Positions 47,864 through 58,658 of a stretch of 64,000 nucleotides of DNA are shown here, piece after piece. Source of the DNA: Bradyrhizobium sp. 195 (GTDB taxonomy: Bacteria; Pseudomonadota; Alphaproteobacteria; Rhizobiales; Xanthobacteraceae); assembly GCF_023101665.1 (NCBI RefSeq), contig NZ_CP082161.1, positions 3,100,001 through 3,164,000 on the forward strand, written 5' to 3'. Every line of letters begins with the position of its first letter. Position 1 is the stretch's first letter. Both the position numbers and the translations under genes were made by a program. The notes below the pieces were generated by a model. It worked only from the letters and a program-made list of their open reading frames with translations. It did not search any database and was not told the DNA's origin.

Positions 47864-49204
47864 GTGACCTCGCCCGCCCCGTTAGCCAAGCCTGACGCGC
47901 CCAGACGCCTATCGCTGCGCGCCCCGCTGGACCTGCTATTTCTGCTCTGCTGCGTCCTGCTAACCGCCGACGTGCTCGTCCCCGAGATCTTCGGCAGCGG
48001 CAAGACCAAGGATTACCCGCTGTGGTACTGGGCCGGGCAGCAGGTCTTGCAGGGTGAGCCATTCTATCCCGCCACGGCCATCGAGTATTTCGACTTCATC
48101 TATCCACCGCTCCCGGCGATCCTGCTGGCGATCCCGAGTTGGTTCGGCAAGATCCCGCTCTATCTCGTCCTGTCGATCCTGAATGCTTTGGCGTGGTGGT
48201 ACGCCGGAACGTACTCCCACGTCATGACCGGCTCGGACCGCAAGCCAGGTCCCTGGCTGGAAGCGCTGCCTGCTGTCGTCACCGTGCCCTTCGTGTTCGA
48301 TATGTTCGACCTCGGCCAGCCCAACCTCGTCCTGCTGGCGATGATGCTCTACGGTTTCTGGAGCTTGCGGTATCAGCGGTCATTGCTCGCCGGCTTCATG
48401 TTCGCGCTCGCCGCCGCCATCAAGGTGTTTCCAATTGCGGTGCTGCCTTATCTGATCTGGCGGCGCAAGTGGGAGGCCGTCGTCGCTACGGTCGCCTTCA
48501 CCGGCATCCTTCTCTATGTCGTGCCGGCGCCGATCCGCGGCTTCGAGCGCAACGCGGCCGAGCTTGCGCTCTGGTACCAGGGCATGGTCGGAACGAGCTC
48601 GGAAAAGGGCTTTGGCCAGCGTGACGAGCAGAACTGGTCGGGGGTCAACCAGTCGCTGATCGCCGTCACGCACCGCCTGGTCCGCCCGATCAACTACAAT
48701 CAGGACAGTCCCAACAAGCCGGCGCGCACGATGAATATCATCGACGTCGACTACAGGACGGCAAACTGGATCGTGCTGGCGTTGTCCGCATTGCTAGGGC
48801 TCAGCTTCGTCGCGATCATGCCGCGGCAAGCGCAGCGAACGGCGCGCTCGGATGCCGAGGAGCTCGGCATCCTGTTCTGCCTGATCACGGTGGCCTCGCC
48901 CCTGGCGCGGCAATACTACTTCATGTGGCTGTTCTTCCCGATGACGGTGTTGATGCATCGCGCCGCCTTCGACGAGCGGGCGGAGGTGCGCCTCGGAACC
49001 TGGCTGGCCCTCGGCGCTGCCGGCATTCTCATGCTGCTGGCGCTGCCGTGGTTTCCAACTGCGCTCCAGGCCTGGGGCAACAACCTCGCTGCGACCGCCG
49101 TTCTTGCGGGTACGCTCGCATGGCACATCCGCCATCCGCCGGTTGCGGCTGGCTCCCAGCCTGCGACGGCGCTAAAACCCAAGCATCTCGAAATGTCGCC
49201 TTGA
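47864..49204 (+). CDS. GT87/DUF2029-family membrane glycosyltransferase
   Basis: About 446 residues with ten or more membrane helices. It matches the DUF2029/GT87 polyprenol-phosphate-mannose-dependent transferase group: an early acidic motif region (DYPLWYWAGQQVLQGEPFY) and FPIAVLPYLIWRRKW. The GTG at 47864 is the chosen start; an upstream ATG would add 86 residues that are mostly repeat-encoded. The M20 peptidase gene follows 23 bp later. The sugar acceptor is unknown. Confidence 0.75.
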   Translation: MTSPAPLAKPDAPRRLSLRAPLDLLFLLCCVLLTADVLVPEIFGSGKTKDYPLWYWAGQQVLQGEPFYPATAIEYFDFIYPPLPAILLAIPSWFGKIPLYLVLSILNALAWWYAGTYSHVMTGSDRKPGPWLEALPAVVTVPFVFDMFDLGQPNLVLLAMMLYGFWSLRYQRSLLAGFMFALAAAIKVFPIAVLPYLIWRRKWEAVVATVAFTGILLYVVPAPIRGFERNAAELALWYQGMVGTSSEKGFGQRDEQNWSGVNQSLIAVTHRLVRPINYNQDSPNKPARTMNIIDVDYRTANWIVLALSALLGLSFVAIMPRQAQRTARSDAEELGILFCLITVASPLARQYYFMWLFFPMTVLMHRAAFDERAEVRLGTWLALGAAGILMLLALPWFPTALQAWGNNLAATAVLAGTLAWHIRHPPVAAGSQPATALKPKHLEMSP

Positions 49205-49227
49205 GACTCAAATTCAGGAATCCGACC

Positions 49228-50622
49228 ATGGCCAATGCGCAGCTTCAATCCGTGCTCGACCACATCGACAAGGATTTCGACAACAGCCTGGAGCGCCTGT
49301 TCGCGCTGCTCCGGATCAAGTCGATCTCCGCGGATCCGGCCTTTGCCGGGGACTGCAAGGCGGCGGCTGAGCATCTCGCGAAGGACATCGCGAGCCTCGG
49401 CGTTGCCACCGAGGTGAGACCGACCGCCGGCCATCCCGCCATCGTCGGCAAGACCGGGGCGGGCGGACGGCCGCACGTGATCTTCTACGGCCATTATGAC
49501 GTGCAGCCGGTCGATCCGCTCGATCTCTGGCACCGCCCGCCGTTCGAGCCCGTCGTCACCGATCATGCCGACGGCCGCAAGATCATCGTCGCGCGCGGCG
49601 CCGAGGACGACAAGGGCCAGGTGATGACCTTCGTCGAAGCCTGTCGCGCCTGGAAGAAGGTGACGGGCTCGCTGCCGATCGACATCACCTTCCTGATCGA
49701 AGGCGAGGAGGAGGTCGGCTCGAAGAACTTCGTGCCGTTCATCGAGGCCAACAAAGACGAGTTCAAAGCCGATTACGTGCTGGTTTGCGACACCGGCATG
49801 TGGGACCGCAACACGCCGGCGATCACGACCTCGCTGCGGGGCCTGCTCTATGAAGAGCTGAAGATCACCGCCGCCAATCGCGACCTGCATTCCGGCGTGT
49901 TCGGCGGCAGCGCGATGAATCCGATCCGGCTGCTCACGAAAATTCTGGGCGGTCTGTTCGACGACGACAACCGCATCACCATTCCCGGCTTCTATGACGG
50001 GATAAAGGATCTGCCGCCCGACATCCTCGAGCAATGGAAGAAGCTCAACCTGACGCCGGAGATGTTTTTGAAGCCGATCGGCCTGTCGATCCCGGCCGGC
50101 GAGAAGGGGCGCCTCCTGATCGAGCAGGCCTCCTCGCGCCCGACCTGCGACGTCAACGGCATCTGGGGCGGCTATATCGGCGAGGGCTCCAAGACGGTGA
50201 TCCCCTCGCATGCCTCGGCAAAGGTCTCGTTCCGCCTGGTCGAAGGGCAGGACCCGCAAAAGATCCGCAAGGCTTTTCGCGATTACGTGACGGCGCGCAT
50301 TCCCGGCGACTGCAAGGTCGAGTTCGGCGACCATTCCGCCGCGCCCGCGGTCGCACTCGACTGGAACATGAAGCCGCTTGCCGCCGCCAGCAAGGCGCTC
50401 ACCGACGAATGGGGCAAGGAGACCGTGCTGATGGGCTCCGGTGCCTCGATCCCGATTGTCGCCGACTTCAAGCGCACGCTCGGCCTCGACTCGCTGCTGG
50501 TCGGCTTCGGCCTCGACGACGACAACATCCACTCGCCGAACGAGAAGTACGACCTCCGCAGCTTCCAGAAGGGGATCCGCTCCTGGGCAAGGATCCTCGC
50601 GGCGCTGGCGGAGGTGAAGTGA
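49228..50622 (+). CDS. M20-family metallopeptidase (dipeptidase-like)
   Basis: A 464-residue zinc peptidase. Metal ligands and catalytic residues are His89 and Asp91 (YGHYDVQP), the RGAEDDKG segment at 123-130, and the glutamates of EGEEEVGS at 158-165. Length and sequence fit the M20/ArgE-CPG2 dipeptidases. The ATG at 49228 starts a normal N-terminus. It ends just before a family C repeat. Confidence 0.92.
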   Translation: MANAQLQSVLDHIDKDFDNSLERLFALLRIKSISADPAFAGDCKAAAEHLAKDIASLGVATEVRPTAGHPAIVGKTGAGGRPHVIFYGHYDVQPVDPLDLWHRPPFEPVVTDHADGRKIIVARGAEDDKGQVMTFVEACRAWKKVTGSLPIDITFLIEGEEEVGSKNFVPFIEANKDEFKADYVLVCDTGMWDRNTPAITTSLRGLLYEELKITAANRDLHSGVFGGSAMNPIRLLTKILGGLFDDDNRITIPGFYDGIKDLPPDILEQWKKLNLTPEMFLKPIGLSIPAGEKGRLLIEQASSRPTCDVNGIWGGYIGEGSKTVIPSHASAKVSFRLVEGQDPQKIRKAFRDYVTARIPGDCKVEFGDHSAAPAVALDWNMKPLAAASKALTDEWGKETVLMGSGASIPIVADFKRTLGLDSLLVGFGLDDDNIHSPNEKYDLRSFQKGIRSWARILAALAEVK

Positions 50623-50625
50623 CTT

Positions 50626-50716
50626 CGTAGGGTGGGCAAAGGCGCAACGCGCCGTGCCCACCATCTCTCAGTGATCGTGAAAGAACGTGGGCACGCTGCG
50701 CTTTGCCCACCCTACG
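50626..50716. repeat. Palindromic repeat, family C
   Basis: CGTAGGGTGGGC at 50626-50637 and GCCCACCCTACG at 50705-50716 are perfect inverted ends. It starts three bases after the M20 peptidase stop. Confidence 0.85.
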
Positions 50717-50735
50717 AGACCTTTATCCGCGGTGC

Positions 50736-50851
50736 CGTAGGGTGGATTAGCCGAAGGCGTAATCCACCAACTTTGTCCTGCATTCGCGGATACATGGTGG
50801 ATTACGCCAGCGGACTGCGCTTCGCGCAGCCGCGGGCTAATCCACCCTACG
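50736..50851. repeat. Palindromic repeat, family C variant (GGTGGATTAG type)
   Basis: CGTAGGGTGGATTAG at 50736-50750 and CTAATCCACCCTACG at 50837-50851 are perfect 15-bp inverted ends. It shares the CGTAGGGTGG outer end with family C but has a different inside. Confidence 0.83.
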
Positions 50852-50865
50852 AAGCCCCAAAATAA

Positions 50866-50893
50866 AAACGCCGCCCGGAATTGGGCGGCGTTT
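50866..50893. terminator. Bidirectional intrinsic terminator
   Basis: An 11-bp perfect stem, AAACGCCGCCC at 50866-50876 and GGGCGGCGTTT at 50883-50893, has a six-base loop. It is followed by T-rich sequence on both strands (better on the minus strand, as CGTTTTTATT). It lies between the convergent peptidase and aldolase genes. Confidence 0.87.
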
Positions 50894-50950
50894 CATTCCA
50901 AAAGGCGTAGAGGTTAGTTGGACACTACCCTACACCAAATCGGCAAAATC

Positions 50951-51730
50951 TCAAGACCGGTAACCCGGCAACTCGCGGTCGAGCTTGCGCAGCAGCGGCG
51001 GCCACACGAGGTTGGTGGCGCGCAGCTCGGCGCGATCGCGGTTGGCGAGCAGCTCGGTGTTCTTCTCGATCGCAATCTCCTCGACCGGATAGACCGGCGT
51101 GCCGAGTGCGCGCGTGCGCACCTGCATCGAGCAGGCGCGCTCGAGGTGATACATGCGCTCGAAGGCGGAGGCGACCGAGCGGCCGACGGTCAGCGTGCCG
51201 TGGTTGCGCAAGAGCATGTGGTTGTGGTCGCCGAGATCCTTCTGCAGCCGCGGCCGCTCGTCGTGGTCGAGCGCGATGCCTTCGTAGTCGTGATAGGCAA
51301 GGTCGTGGGTGACGAGCTGGGCGGTCTGGTTCAGCGGCAACAGGCCTTCCGCGCTGCTCGACACCGCGGTGCCGTCGAGGGTGTGGAGATGCAGCACGCA
51401 GATCGCGTCCTCGCGCACCTCGTGGATCGCCGAATGGATGGTGAAGCCGGCCGGGTTGATGGTGTATTCGCTCTCGGACAGCTGATTGCCGTGCAAATCG
51501 ACCTTGACGAGGCTCGACGCGGTGATCTCGTCGAACATCAGCCCATAAGGGTTGATGAGAAAGTGATGCTCGGGGCCCGGCACGCGCGCGGAGATATGGG
51601 TGTCGACCAGATCGTCCCAGCCGTACAGCGCGACCAGGCGATAGCAGGCGGCGAGATTGACCCGTTGCTGCCACTCAGCCTCCGTCATATCAGACGGCAC
51701 TTCCTTCAGGCGCGCTTCCGCTGGCGACAT
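50951..51730 (-). CDS. Class II aldolase/adducin-family protein
   Basis: A 259-residue zinc-dependent fold. The metal ligands are His114 and His116 (VLHLHT) and His177 (LLRNHG). Such enzymes cleave or epimerise sugar phosphates or act as decarboxylases; the substrate is not clear, and the family's catalytic acid is not obvious to me. The start at 51730 gives the family N-terminus (TEAEWQQRVNLAACYRL); the frame is open for 29 codons upstream. Confidence 0.85.
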   Translation of the reverse strand: MSPAEARLKEVPSDMTEAEWQQRVNLAACYRLVALYGWDDLVDTHISARVPGPEHHFLINPYGLMFDEITASSLVKVDLHGNQLSESEYTINPAGFTIHSAIHEVREDAICVLHLHTLDGTAVSSSAEGLLPLNQTAQLVTHDLAYHDYEGIALDHDERPRLQKDLGDHNHMLLRNHGTLTVGRSVASAFERMYHLERACSMQVRTRALGTPVYPVEEIAIEKNTELLANRDRAELRATNLVWPPLLRKLDRELPGYRS

Positions 51731-51818
51731 GGCTGATCTCTCCGAACATCGTTGTTGCGGGAGGGAGCCTAGTCTTGGGCGGGGCTGGCAGCAAGGCGCG
51801 GGAAGCGCGGCAGTCAAG

Positions 51819-51905
51819 CGTAGCCCGCATGAGCGAAGCGAGATGCGGGGCCGCTCTGAGAGGGGACCCGGATTTCGCTGCGCTCCATCCGGCTACGAGG
51901 CTACG
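51819..51905. repeat. Palindromic repeat, family F (CGTAGCCCG type)
   Basis: It begins CGTAGCCCGCATGAGCGAAG and ends TCCGGCTACGAGGCTACG. The ends are loosely inverted, with shared GTAGCC/GGCTAC. It is the weakest of the repeat calls, being only partly symmetric. Confidence 0.5.
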
Positions 51906-51920
51906 ACTCCAGAGAAAATT

Positions 51921-53570
51921 CTACGGCGCCGGGATCGACAGCAGGCTGGAAATGCTGCGGCCGCGGATGTCGTAGACGCGGGCGAACACCACGTCGTCGC
52001 GCTTGATCTCGACCATCACGGGCGCGGTAAGGCCCTTGCAGTAGAACTCGCCGAGCGTCATCGCGAAATCGGCCGCGTTGGAATCCCAGCCGATGGTGAA
52101 GTCGGGCCCGAGCGCGACCTGGGCCGGGCGCTGCGGACCGCAGACGGCGACCTTCCATTTGCGATTGGTCGGCGGCACCTCCTGGCGCTCGACGATCTGC
52201 TCGCGCAATTCGTCCGAGGCCTGCTTCAGCGCGAGACCCCAATAGTCCAGCATGAAGCGGTCGTCGGCGCCGCGCACCGTACCGGCGATGTGGTTGAAGT
52301 GGGTGTATTGATAGGGATGCAGCCGGATCATCTCGGCGAGCGACAGCGCAAGGCCGAAGCAGAAGGTGGCGAGCACGACGGGCTGCCAGGTGCGGTGATT
52401 GGCGCGCAGGCGCTCCATGGCCCAGCCGAACGCGACGCCGCCGAGCACCGCCATCGGCGGAATCACGAATACGAAATGGCGGATGCCGTTGTACAGCGCC
52501 GGCCGCTTCACCATCGCGATCGCCAGCGGCAGGGTCGCAGCTAACGTCAGCATCAGCAGGATGGTCTTGCGCCGCGCCGGAACCTCGCGTCGCGGCAGCA
52601 TGGCGAAGGTGCTGACCACCGCGCCGCCCATCAGCACCAGCATCACCTCGGGCAGCTGCAGCGCGAACAGCGTCGGCAGGTAGGACCAGGGCATGTCCGG
52701 CACCGACACGATCGCGCCGTCGAACATCTCTTTCCAGGGCTTCTCGAAGAAATGCGAGAAGTAGGTCAGCGCCTCGAAGGGATTGCCGGGCTCCATGATC
52801 GACCACGGCCAGATCAGCCCCATCACGAGATAGCCGAACGCGAGGCCGGGCAGCAGCACGTAGACGACATGGGCGAAGCGGCGGACCGATTCGCGCAGGC
52901 CCTCGCTCCGCAGTTCCTCCAGGAACAGGGGCAGGAAGCCGAGCACGGCGTAGACCAGCGCGAGCCCGCCGAGAACGCGGCAGCCGAGCGAGAGGCCCGC
53001 GCCGAGCCCGACGATCAGGATCGTGCGCGGCGACGGCTGCGGATATTCCTCGGCGAGGCGGACGAGGCCGAGCATCAGGATGATCATGGCCACCGCGAAG
53101 GGCGCGTCCTTCGGATTCATGAACATGTGGCCGTAGAAGATCGGGCACAGCGCGAGCAGCAGGAGTGAGGCAAGACCGGCAAGGGGGCCGCCGATGCGGC
53201 GGCCGAGCCGCCACGTCACCGCAAGTCCGATCACGCCGACGATGGCGCCGACCAGACGGCGCGTCTCGAACAATTCGAGCGGAATGATCTTGTGCAGGAG
53301 GGCCGCGACCATGTCGAAGCCGCCGCCATACATGTAGAGATTCGCGAAGGAGAGCGCCGCGGTGTCCTTGAAGCCGGAACCGAACATGCGCAGCAACAGG
53401 TCGGCATATTCGGCGTGGGTATAATCGTCCCAGCCGAGGCCGTAGTCGCGGAAGGTCAAGCCGGCAATGACGGCGACCGCAGCCAGCACCAGCATGGCCA
53501 GATCGTCGCAAGTCCGTTCGACCGAGCGCCGCTGAGGCGTGTCGATCGCCGAAGTCGTGATGGATGTCAT
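51921..53570 (-). CDS. Polytopic GT39/ArnT-like glycosyltransferase-family protein
   Basis: A 549-residue membrane protein with about ten helices. Its N-terminal half has the GT-C features of the dolichyl-phosphate-mannose transferase clan: an acidic loop after the first helix (FRDYGLGWDDYTHAEY) and HMFMNPKDAPFA. The C-terminal about 150 residues form a soluble periplasmic part. The donor is presumably a polyprenyl-phosphate sugar. The ATG at 53570 is taken as the start. Confidence 0.75.
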   Translation of the reverse strand: MTSITTSAIDTPQRRSVERTCDDLAMLVLAAVAVIAGLTFRDYGLGWDDYTHAEYADLLLRMFGSGFKDTAALSFANLYMYGGGFDMVAALLHKIIPLELFETRRLVGAIVGVIGLAVTWRLGRRIGGPLAGLASLLLLALCPIFYGHMFMNPKDAPFAVAMIILMLGLVRLAEEYPQPSPRTILIVGLGAGLSLGCRVLGGLALVYAVLGFLPLFLEELRSEGLRESVRRFAHVVYVLLPGLAFGYLVMGLIWPWSIMEPGNPFEALTYFSHFFEKPWKEMFDGAIVSVPDMPWSYLPTLFALQLPEVMLVLMGGAVVSTFAMLPRREVPARRKTILLMLTLAATLPLAIAMVKRPALYNGIRHFVFVIPPMAVLGGVAFGWAMERLRANHRTWQPVVLATFCFGLALSLAEMIRLHPYQYTHFNHIAGTVRGADDRFMLDYWGLALKQASDELREQIVERQEVPPTNRKWKVAVCGPQRPAQVALGPDFTIGWDSNAADFAMTLGEFYCKGLTAPVMVEIKRDDVVFARVYDIRGRSISSLLSIPAP

Positions 53571-53880
53571 GGCTATCGGTGCCCCGGAATCCCCTGTTGG
53601 CCCTGCTGGCGCGCGCGGGCCTCAACCCCGGACTCCCTATAGCGCAGTTCCATTAGCAAGTAATTGGGCATTATGGCTAAATTCCTGATGCGATGCAGCA
53701 ATTCCGGATCATTGACAGCAGCCTAGCAGTAATGGGCCGTAGCTGAAGGGAATGTGAATAAGTCCCTGATTTCCTTTTCATTAGGAACGTGGGTTGCAAT
53801 TCCCGGTTGGCCTGGAACACCGTATGACGGTATCGTGGCGTGACGGGTCGCGTGTGGATGTGCGGCCGGGGGTGAGTTCG
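53571..53880. other. AT-richer intergenic region between divergent genes
   Basis: These 310 bases lie between the glycosyltransferase and the Pro-rich membrane protein. The middle (53645-53790) is visibly richer in A and T than the flanks. TTGACA occurs at 53715, but no -10 element lies at suitable spacing. Alternative starts of the next gene at 53794 (TTG) or 53824 (ATG) would use the end of this region. Confidence 0.5.
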
Positions 53881-54741
53881 ATGACCTTGGCATTGTTGAT
53901 CGCGGGGATTTTCGCCGTCGTGGCGGGCCTCCTTTCGATCCTATTTGGCTTCTCCGTCAGGGAGTTCAGCCTCGGCAGCCCCGTCATAATCTCGGGCACG
54001 ATCGGCGTCTGCACCGGGATGTTACTGGTCGGTCTCCATGTCGTGGTCATGGAGCTGAAAGGCATCGCGCGCCGGCTGGCTGGAGCTCCGTCCGAGGTTC
54101 GGGTCAGGCCCGTGCTGCCGGGCCTCGCCGTGCCTGCCGCCGCTGCGCCCGAGCTGATGACCGCCTCGGCCCCAAGGACCGAGCCGCCACCGCCACCACC
54201 CACCGCAGGCCCGCCGCCGTGGCAGAGCGAAGCCGCCGCGCGCGAGCGTCCGCGTGTCGAGGTGCCGCCGGAGCCGGAAGCCCCGACGCCGCCGGCAAGT
54301 CCGGAAGCGCCGCGCCGGCGCAACCTCCTGTTCGCCTCGACCTCGCGCAAGGAGCGCGAGCGCGCGGAGGCGAAGGGCGCCGAGGGGGCGCCGCCGCAGC
54401 TGCCTGCGGAGCCCACTGAGGCCCTGGATAGTCCGCCAGCAAGCTTCGACGATGCCTGGCCGAAGCCGGACCGCATGCGTCCGCCGGAGCCGCCGGCCGC
54501 CTTGCGCCGCCCGCCGGCGCGCTCGCCATCGACCTTCGCGGAGGCCGCTCCGCCGCCTGCACCCGAGCCGACGCCGGCAATTGTCGAGCAGCCGCCCGTG
54601 ACCGTGCTCAAATCCGGAATCGTCGACGGCATGGCCTATTCGCTCTATTCCGACGGCTCGATCGAAGCGCAGATGCCGGAGGGCATGATGCGCTTTGCCT
54701 CGATCGACGAGCTGCGCGCCCATCTCGACCAGCGCAGCTGA
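53881..54741 (+). CDS. Membrane protein with long Pro-rich middle and conserved C-terminus
   Basis: About 286 residues. Two membrane helices at the N-terminus (LALLIAGIFAVVAGLLSILFG and the next segment) are followed by about 130 proline- and alanine-rich residues. The C-terminus (VDGMAYSLYSDGSIEAQMPEG) looks like a small folded domain. The ATG at 53881 has a GGGGGTGAG ribosome site; ATG at 53824 is possible. I know no function. Confidence 0.65.
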   Translation: MTLALLIAGIFAVVAGLLSILFGFSVREFSLGSPVIISGTIGVCTGMLLVGLHVVVMELKGIARRLAGAPSEVRVRPVLPGLAVPAAAAPELMTASAPRTEPPPPPPTAGPPPWQSEAAARERPRVEVPPEPEAPTPPASPEAPRRRNLLFASTSRKERERAEAKGAEGAPPQLPAEPTEALDSPPASFDDAWPKPDRMRPPEPPAALRRPPARSPSTFAEAAPPPAPEPTPAIVEQPPVTVLKSGIVDGMAYSLYSDGSIEAQMPEGMMRFASIDELRAHLDQRS

Positions 54742-54825
54742 GGCAGCTGCGGCCAAGGAAAGCACCACCCCTCACTTGCAATCAGCTCATCCTCGTCAGT
54801 TGTCGTATTTCGGCCGAACGTATTG

Positions 54826-54855
54826 TTGACAGGCAAGAGTTCGGCGTCGTCTATC
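54826..54855 (+). promoter_or_regulatory. Candidate sigma-70 promoter for the MucR gene
   Basis: A perfect TTGACA at 54826-54831 is followed 18 bases later by TCTATC (54850-54855), a weak -10. It ends 33 bp before the MucR start. Confidence 0.35.
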
Positions 54856-54888
54856 CCGGAAGGCGCAAGGTGGAGAGGGGGCGGGCCC

Positions 54889-55308
54889 ATGTCGGATGCC
54901 GGGGCTAAGAATTTCATCGAGCTGACCGCGAGCATCGTGTCGGCCTATCTCAGCAACAATCCGACGCCGGCCGCGGAGATTCCGAACCTGATCAGCCAGG
55001 TGCATGGCGCCCTGGTGCGGGTGTCGTCGGGCCGCACCGAGACCGCGCCGCTCGAGCCGGCGAAGCCTGCGGTCTCGCTGAAGAAGTCGATCGCGCCCGA
55101 TTATCTGGTCTGCCTGGAAGACGGCAAGCGGTTCAAGTCGCTGAAGCGCCATCTGCGCACGCAGTACAACATGACGCCGGAGCAATACCGCGAGAAATGG
55201 GGCCTGCCGGCCGACTATCCCATGGTCGCGCCGAACTATGCGGTGGCGCGTTCGCAACTGGCGAAGCAAATGGGCCTCGGGCAGCAGCAGCGGAAGAAGG
55301 GGAAGTAG
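54889..55308 (+). CDS. mucR: MucR/Ros-family transcriptional regulator with altered zinc finger
   Basis: A 139-residue regulator of the Ros/MucR family, which controls exopolysaccharide, motility and symbiosis or virulence genes in rhizobia. The zinc finger segment CLEDGKRFKSLKRHLRTQ (75-92) has Cys75, Asp78, His88 and Gln92 where Ros has Cys, Cys, His, His. So the second cysteine and last histidine are replaced. Relatives in Mesorhizobium with altered ligands still bind DNA. The start was set at 54889 because the frame before it has no ribosome site; GAGAGGGGG precedes this ATG. Confidence 0.9.
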   Translation: MSDAGAKNFIELTASIVSAYLSNNPTPAAEIPNLISQVHGALVRVSSGRTETAPLEPAKPAVSLKKSIAPDYLVCLEDGKRFKSLKRHLRTQYNMTPEQYREKWGLPADYPMVAPNYAVARSQLAKQMGLGQQQRKKGK

Positions 55309-55344
55309 TGCGGGTCGTGCGAATGGCCGCCGCTCGGGAGGCCT

Positions 55345-55436
55345 CGTAGGGTGGGCAAAGGCGCGAAGCGCCGTGCCCACGAGCTTCCTCCGATCACACT
55401 CAGAAGGTGGGCACGCTTCGCTTTGCCCACCCTACG
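55345..55436. repeat. Palindromic repeat, family C
   Basis: CGTAGGGTGGGC at 55345-55356 and GCCCACCCTACG at 55425-55436 are perfect inverted ends. It lies between the convergent MucR and SufE genes and may terminate both. Confidence 0.85.
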
Positions 55437-55457
55437 GGAGCTCCCTACGAAGCTTCT

Positions 55458-55886
55458 TTACGACGCTTCCGCCAGCGCCTCTTTCGCATCGGTCTTGATG
55501 CGCTCGACCATCGAGCGCAGGCCGTTGGAGCGCTGCGGCGTCAGATGATCGCGAAAGCCGAACTCGTTGAACACGGCGATCGCATCGGTATCGAGGATCT
55601 CCTGCGGCGTGCGGCCCGAATAGAGCGACAGCACGATCGCGACCAGCCCGCGCACGATATGCGCGTCGCTGTCGCCGCGATATTTCAGGATCGGTGCGCC
55701 ATTGCCGCGATCGACCAGCTTTTGAAGCCAGACCTGACTGACGCAGCCATTGACCTTGTTCTCGGCAGAATGTTCCGCCTCCGGCATCGGTTCCAGGGTG
55801 CGGCCAAGCTCGATGACGTACCGGTAGCGGTCGTCCCACTCGTCCAGAAGCTCGAAATTGTCCCTGATTTCGTCGATGTTGGTCAT
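55458..55886 (-). CDS. sufE: SufE-family cysteine desulfurase partner
   Basis: A 142-residue SufE protein, which takes sulfur from SufS for iron-sulfur cluster building. The active Cys48 lies in NKVNGCVSQVW. The start at 55886 gives the usual N-terminus (IDEIRDNFELLDEWDDRYRY). The frame is open far upstream, but that region overlaps DUF5330 and is not coding. No sufS is next to it. Confidence 0.94.
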   Translation of the reverse strand: MTNIDEIRDNFELLDEWDDRYRYVIELGRTLEPMPEAEHSAENKVNGCVSQVWLQKLVDRGNGAPILKYRGDSDAHIVRGLVAIVLSLYSGRTPQEILDTDAIAVFNEFGFRDHLTPQRSNGLRSMVERIKTDAKEALAEAS

Positions 55887-55954
55887 GCTAGCCCGTGTTC
55901 CCGCTTCCCGCCAATATAGGGATGCGAGGGACCGAAATCGATAGGGTTTGGGCG

Positions 55955-56398
55955 CTAATTCGCCGGCTGCGGACCGCGCCATTCCAGTGCGAGGTCGTCC
56001 TGGCTCAGCGTGTCGTGCGGCGCGTCGCTCGAGACGGCATCGCCTTCGCCGGCCATCGCGATCGAGCCGGTATGGTCGGGCGCCTTCTTGTCGTTCTTCT
56101 CGTTCTTGTCGTTCTTGTCGTTGGAGATCTGCTCTTTCTTGTCGTTGATGATCTGGTAGATCTTGCGCGCGCCGTCCTGGGCGCGCTGGCCGATGATGGT
56201 CGCGGCCTGTCCACCGACCTCGCAGGCCGCCGGCTGGCGCTTGCAGAATTGGGTCATGTCCGAGACGGCCGCGGTCGCAGCCTGCACCGCGTCGGCGGCG
56301 CCGATCTGCGGCAGCTTGTCCGATTCGGGTGTCTTGTCCCTGGGCAGGAGCACCAGCACCAGCCCGAGCCAGAATGTGATGCGAAGCAGAAAGCGCAT
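55955..56398 (-). CDS. DUF5330 protein
   Basis: A 147-residue protein. A membrane helix lies at residues 3-19 (FLLRITFWLGLVLVLL), followed by a periplasmic part with a CKRQPAACEVGG segment and a charged repeat of NDK/NEK units (56080-56130) that reflects a short DNA repeat. It matches DUF5330 of rhizobia, function unknown. ATG at 56398 is preferred over the open frame to 56458. Confidence 0.82.
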   Translation of the reverse strand: MRFLLRITFWLGLVLVLLPRDKTPESDKLPQIGAADAVQAATAAVSDMTQFCKRQPAACEVGGQAATIIGQRAQDGARKIYQIINDKKEQISNDKNDKNEKNDKKAPDHTGSIAMAGEGDAVSSDAPHDTLSQDDLALEWRGPQPAN

Positions 56399-56783
56399 CT
56401 TGCGACCTGTACGTTCGATCCCGCCCGCGGCGATCTCCGCGGAAGTCGGACCTAGCAACTCTCGATAAATCGCAAGTGATTGCCTTGAGCTTAATTCGCG
56501 GAAAATTTACGCAAAATTCTTTGGGATCGACGGTGTCGTAAATTTTCAATTGACGCCGGCGCCCGCGATTCTGCCGGCATGCGCATCCACCAATTCGAAA
56601 CCATGAGCGGGAAGGGTGAAACCCTGTGTTCACCATCCTCACTGAAGACGTCGGCAAATCGTCTAAAAAGCCCTGCGATGTCCCGGCGTCCGGCCGCACG
56701 CAGCGCCGCCTTAGCACTCGTTTAAGGTCGCTCTGACACGGTGGCTCAACGACAAGGAGGCGTTCCGGCGCGTCTTCCGACGA
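56399..56783. other. Divergent intergenic region with promoters
   Basis: A 385-bp region between DUF5330 and the histidine kinase, with no gene. It is AT-richer at 56480-56560 (AATTTTCAATTG and AAAATTTACG). It contains the near-consensus CtrA box at 56711-56725. Confidence 0.5.
56711..56725. promoter_or_regulatory. CtrA-like box (one mismatch)
   Basis: TTAG-N7-TTAA at 56711-56725 differs from the CtrA consensus TTAA-N7-TTAA at one base. It lies 58 bp before the kinase start, where a bound regulator could activate or repress it. Confidence 0.45.

Positions 56784-58650
<1,867 letters not shown>

Positions 58651-58658
<8 letters not shown>

Noticed and set aside
48916..50664. A 582-codon minus-strand frame opposite the M20 peptidase
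   Set aside because: Antisense shadow; the plus-strand peptidase has all its catalytic motifs.
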